From assembly GCA_050739575.1 (NCBI GenBank), contig JBOIBN010000097.1:1-7494 (forward strand): a DNA stretch of 7,494 nt, read 5' to 3'. The notes below the pieces were generated by a model. It was not told the DNA's origin. It was given only the letters and a program-made list of their open reading frames with translations, and ran no database searches. Shown in pieces: positions 7,428 to 7,494 of the stretch. The first letter of the stretch is position 1, and each line of letters begins with the position of its first letter. The position numbers and the translations under genes were made by a program. The stretch comes from JBOIBN01 sp050739575. Lineage in GTDB: Bacteria; Pseudomonadota; Gammaproteobacteria; JAKDMP01.

Positions 7428-7494
7428 ATGTCGAAACGTCAAACATTTTCGCGCGAGTACAAGCTCGAGGCCCTACGCCTGCTTGAGCTTGGCG
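7428..7494 (+). CDS. IS3-family transposase OrfA, N-terminal 22 residues (3' truncated by window)
   Basis: MSKRQTFSREYKLEALRLLE is the characteristic first helix of the IS3/IS911-type OrfA helix-turn-helix (HTH_Tnp_1) protein, which binds the IS ends and is usually joined to the DDE transposase OrfB by a programmed frameshift. A good ribosome binding site, GAGGAG (7415-7420), lies 7 bases before the ATG. The rest of OrfA and all of OrfB lie beyond the window, so completeness and activity cannot be judged. Confidence 0.85.
   Translation, partial: MSKRQTFSREYKLEALRLLELG

Larger units (their letters stand above)
7368..7494 (+). mobile_element. Left end of an IS3-family insertion sequence (runs off window)
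   Basis: The element appears to begin at TGAACCACCCCC (7368), a typical IS3-family terminal inverted repeat with the 5'-TG end, and carries the start of orfA 60 bases further in. The insertion lies 17 bases after the stop of the transposase remnant. The right end and any target duplication are outside the window. Confidence 0.75.

Overview
The window looks like a chromosomal segment of a GC-rich Gram-negative bacterium, most likely a beta- or gammaproteobacterium. The reasons are a lipid A aminoarabinose (arn) cluster, a monomeric NADP-dependent isocitrate dehydrogenase, and dispersed hairpin repeats of a kind common in those groups. I cannot name the genus from the sequence alone.

Left part (1-3693, + strand): four genes of the 4-amino-4-deoxy-L-arabinose pathway, which adds Ara4N to lipid A and gives resistance to polymyxin and cationic peptides. 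In order they are the C-terminal end of ArnC (1-345), a stand-alone ArnA-type formyltransferase (335-1291), a stand-alone ArnA-type UDP-glucuronate decarboxylating dehydrogenase (1288-2343), and ArnD deformylase (2743-3693). In E. coli the two ArnA activities form one fused protein; here they are two genes with a 4-base stop/start overlap. The first three genes overlap and are probably translationally coupled. arnD is set apart by about 400 bases of repeat-like sequence. arnB presumably lies upstream; arnT and arnE/F are not visible.

Middle (3694-6124): a roughly 100-bp imperfect palindrome made of two related hairpins lies between arnD and the convergent gene for monomeric isocitrate dehydrogenase (icd, - strand, 745 aa). 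All the active-site residues I could check in icd are present.

Right part (6125-7494): the character of the DNA changes. A strikingly AT-rich gene encodes an unrecognised 145-aa protein with three predicted membrane segments. It is followed by short tandem repeats, a heavily deleted and frameshifted remnant of a REP-associated (Y1/IS200-like) tyrosine transposase, and the left end of an IS3-family insertion sequence that runs off the window. This looks like an accessory, transposon-worn junction next to the housekeeping icd gene.

I find no convincing evidence of a new multi-gene system. The items most worth a second look are the split ArnA, the possible loss of arnT behind arnD, the foreign-looking membrane protein, and the transposase reduced to its two ends.
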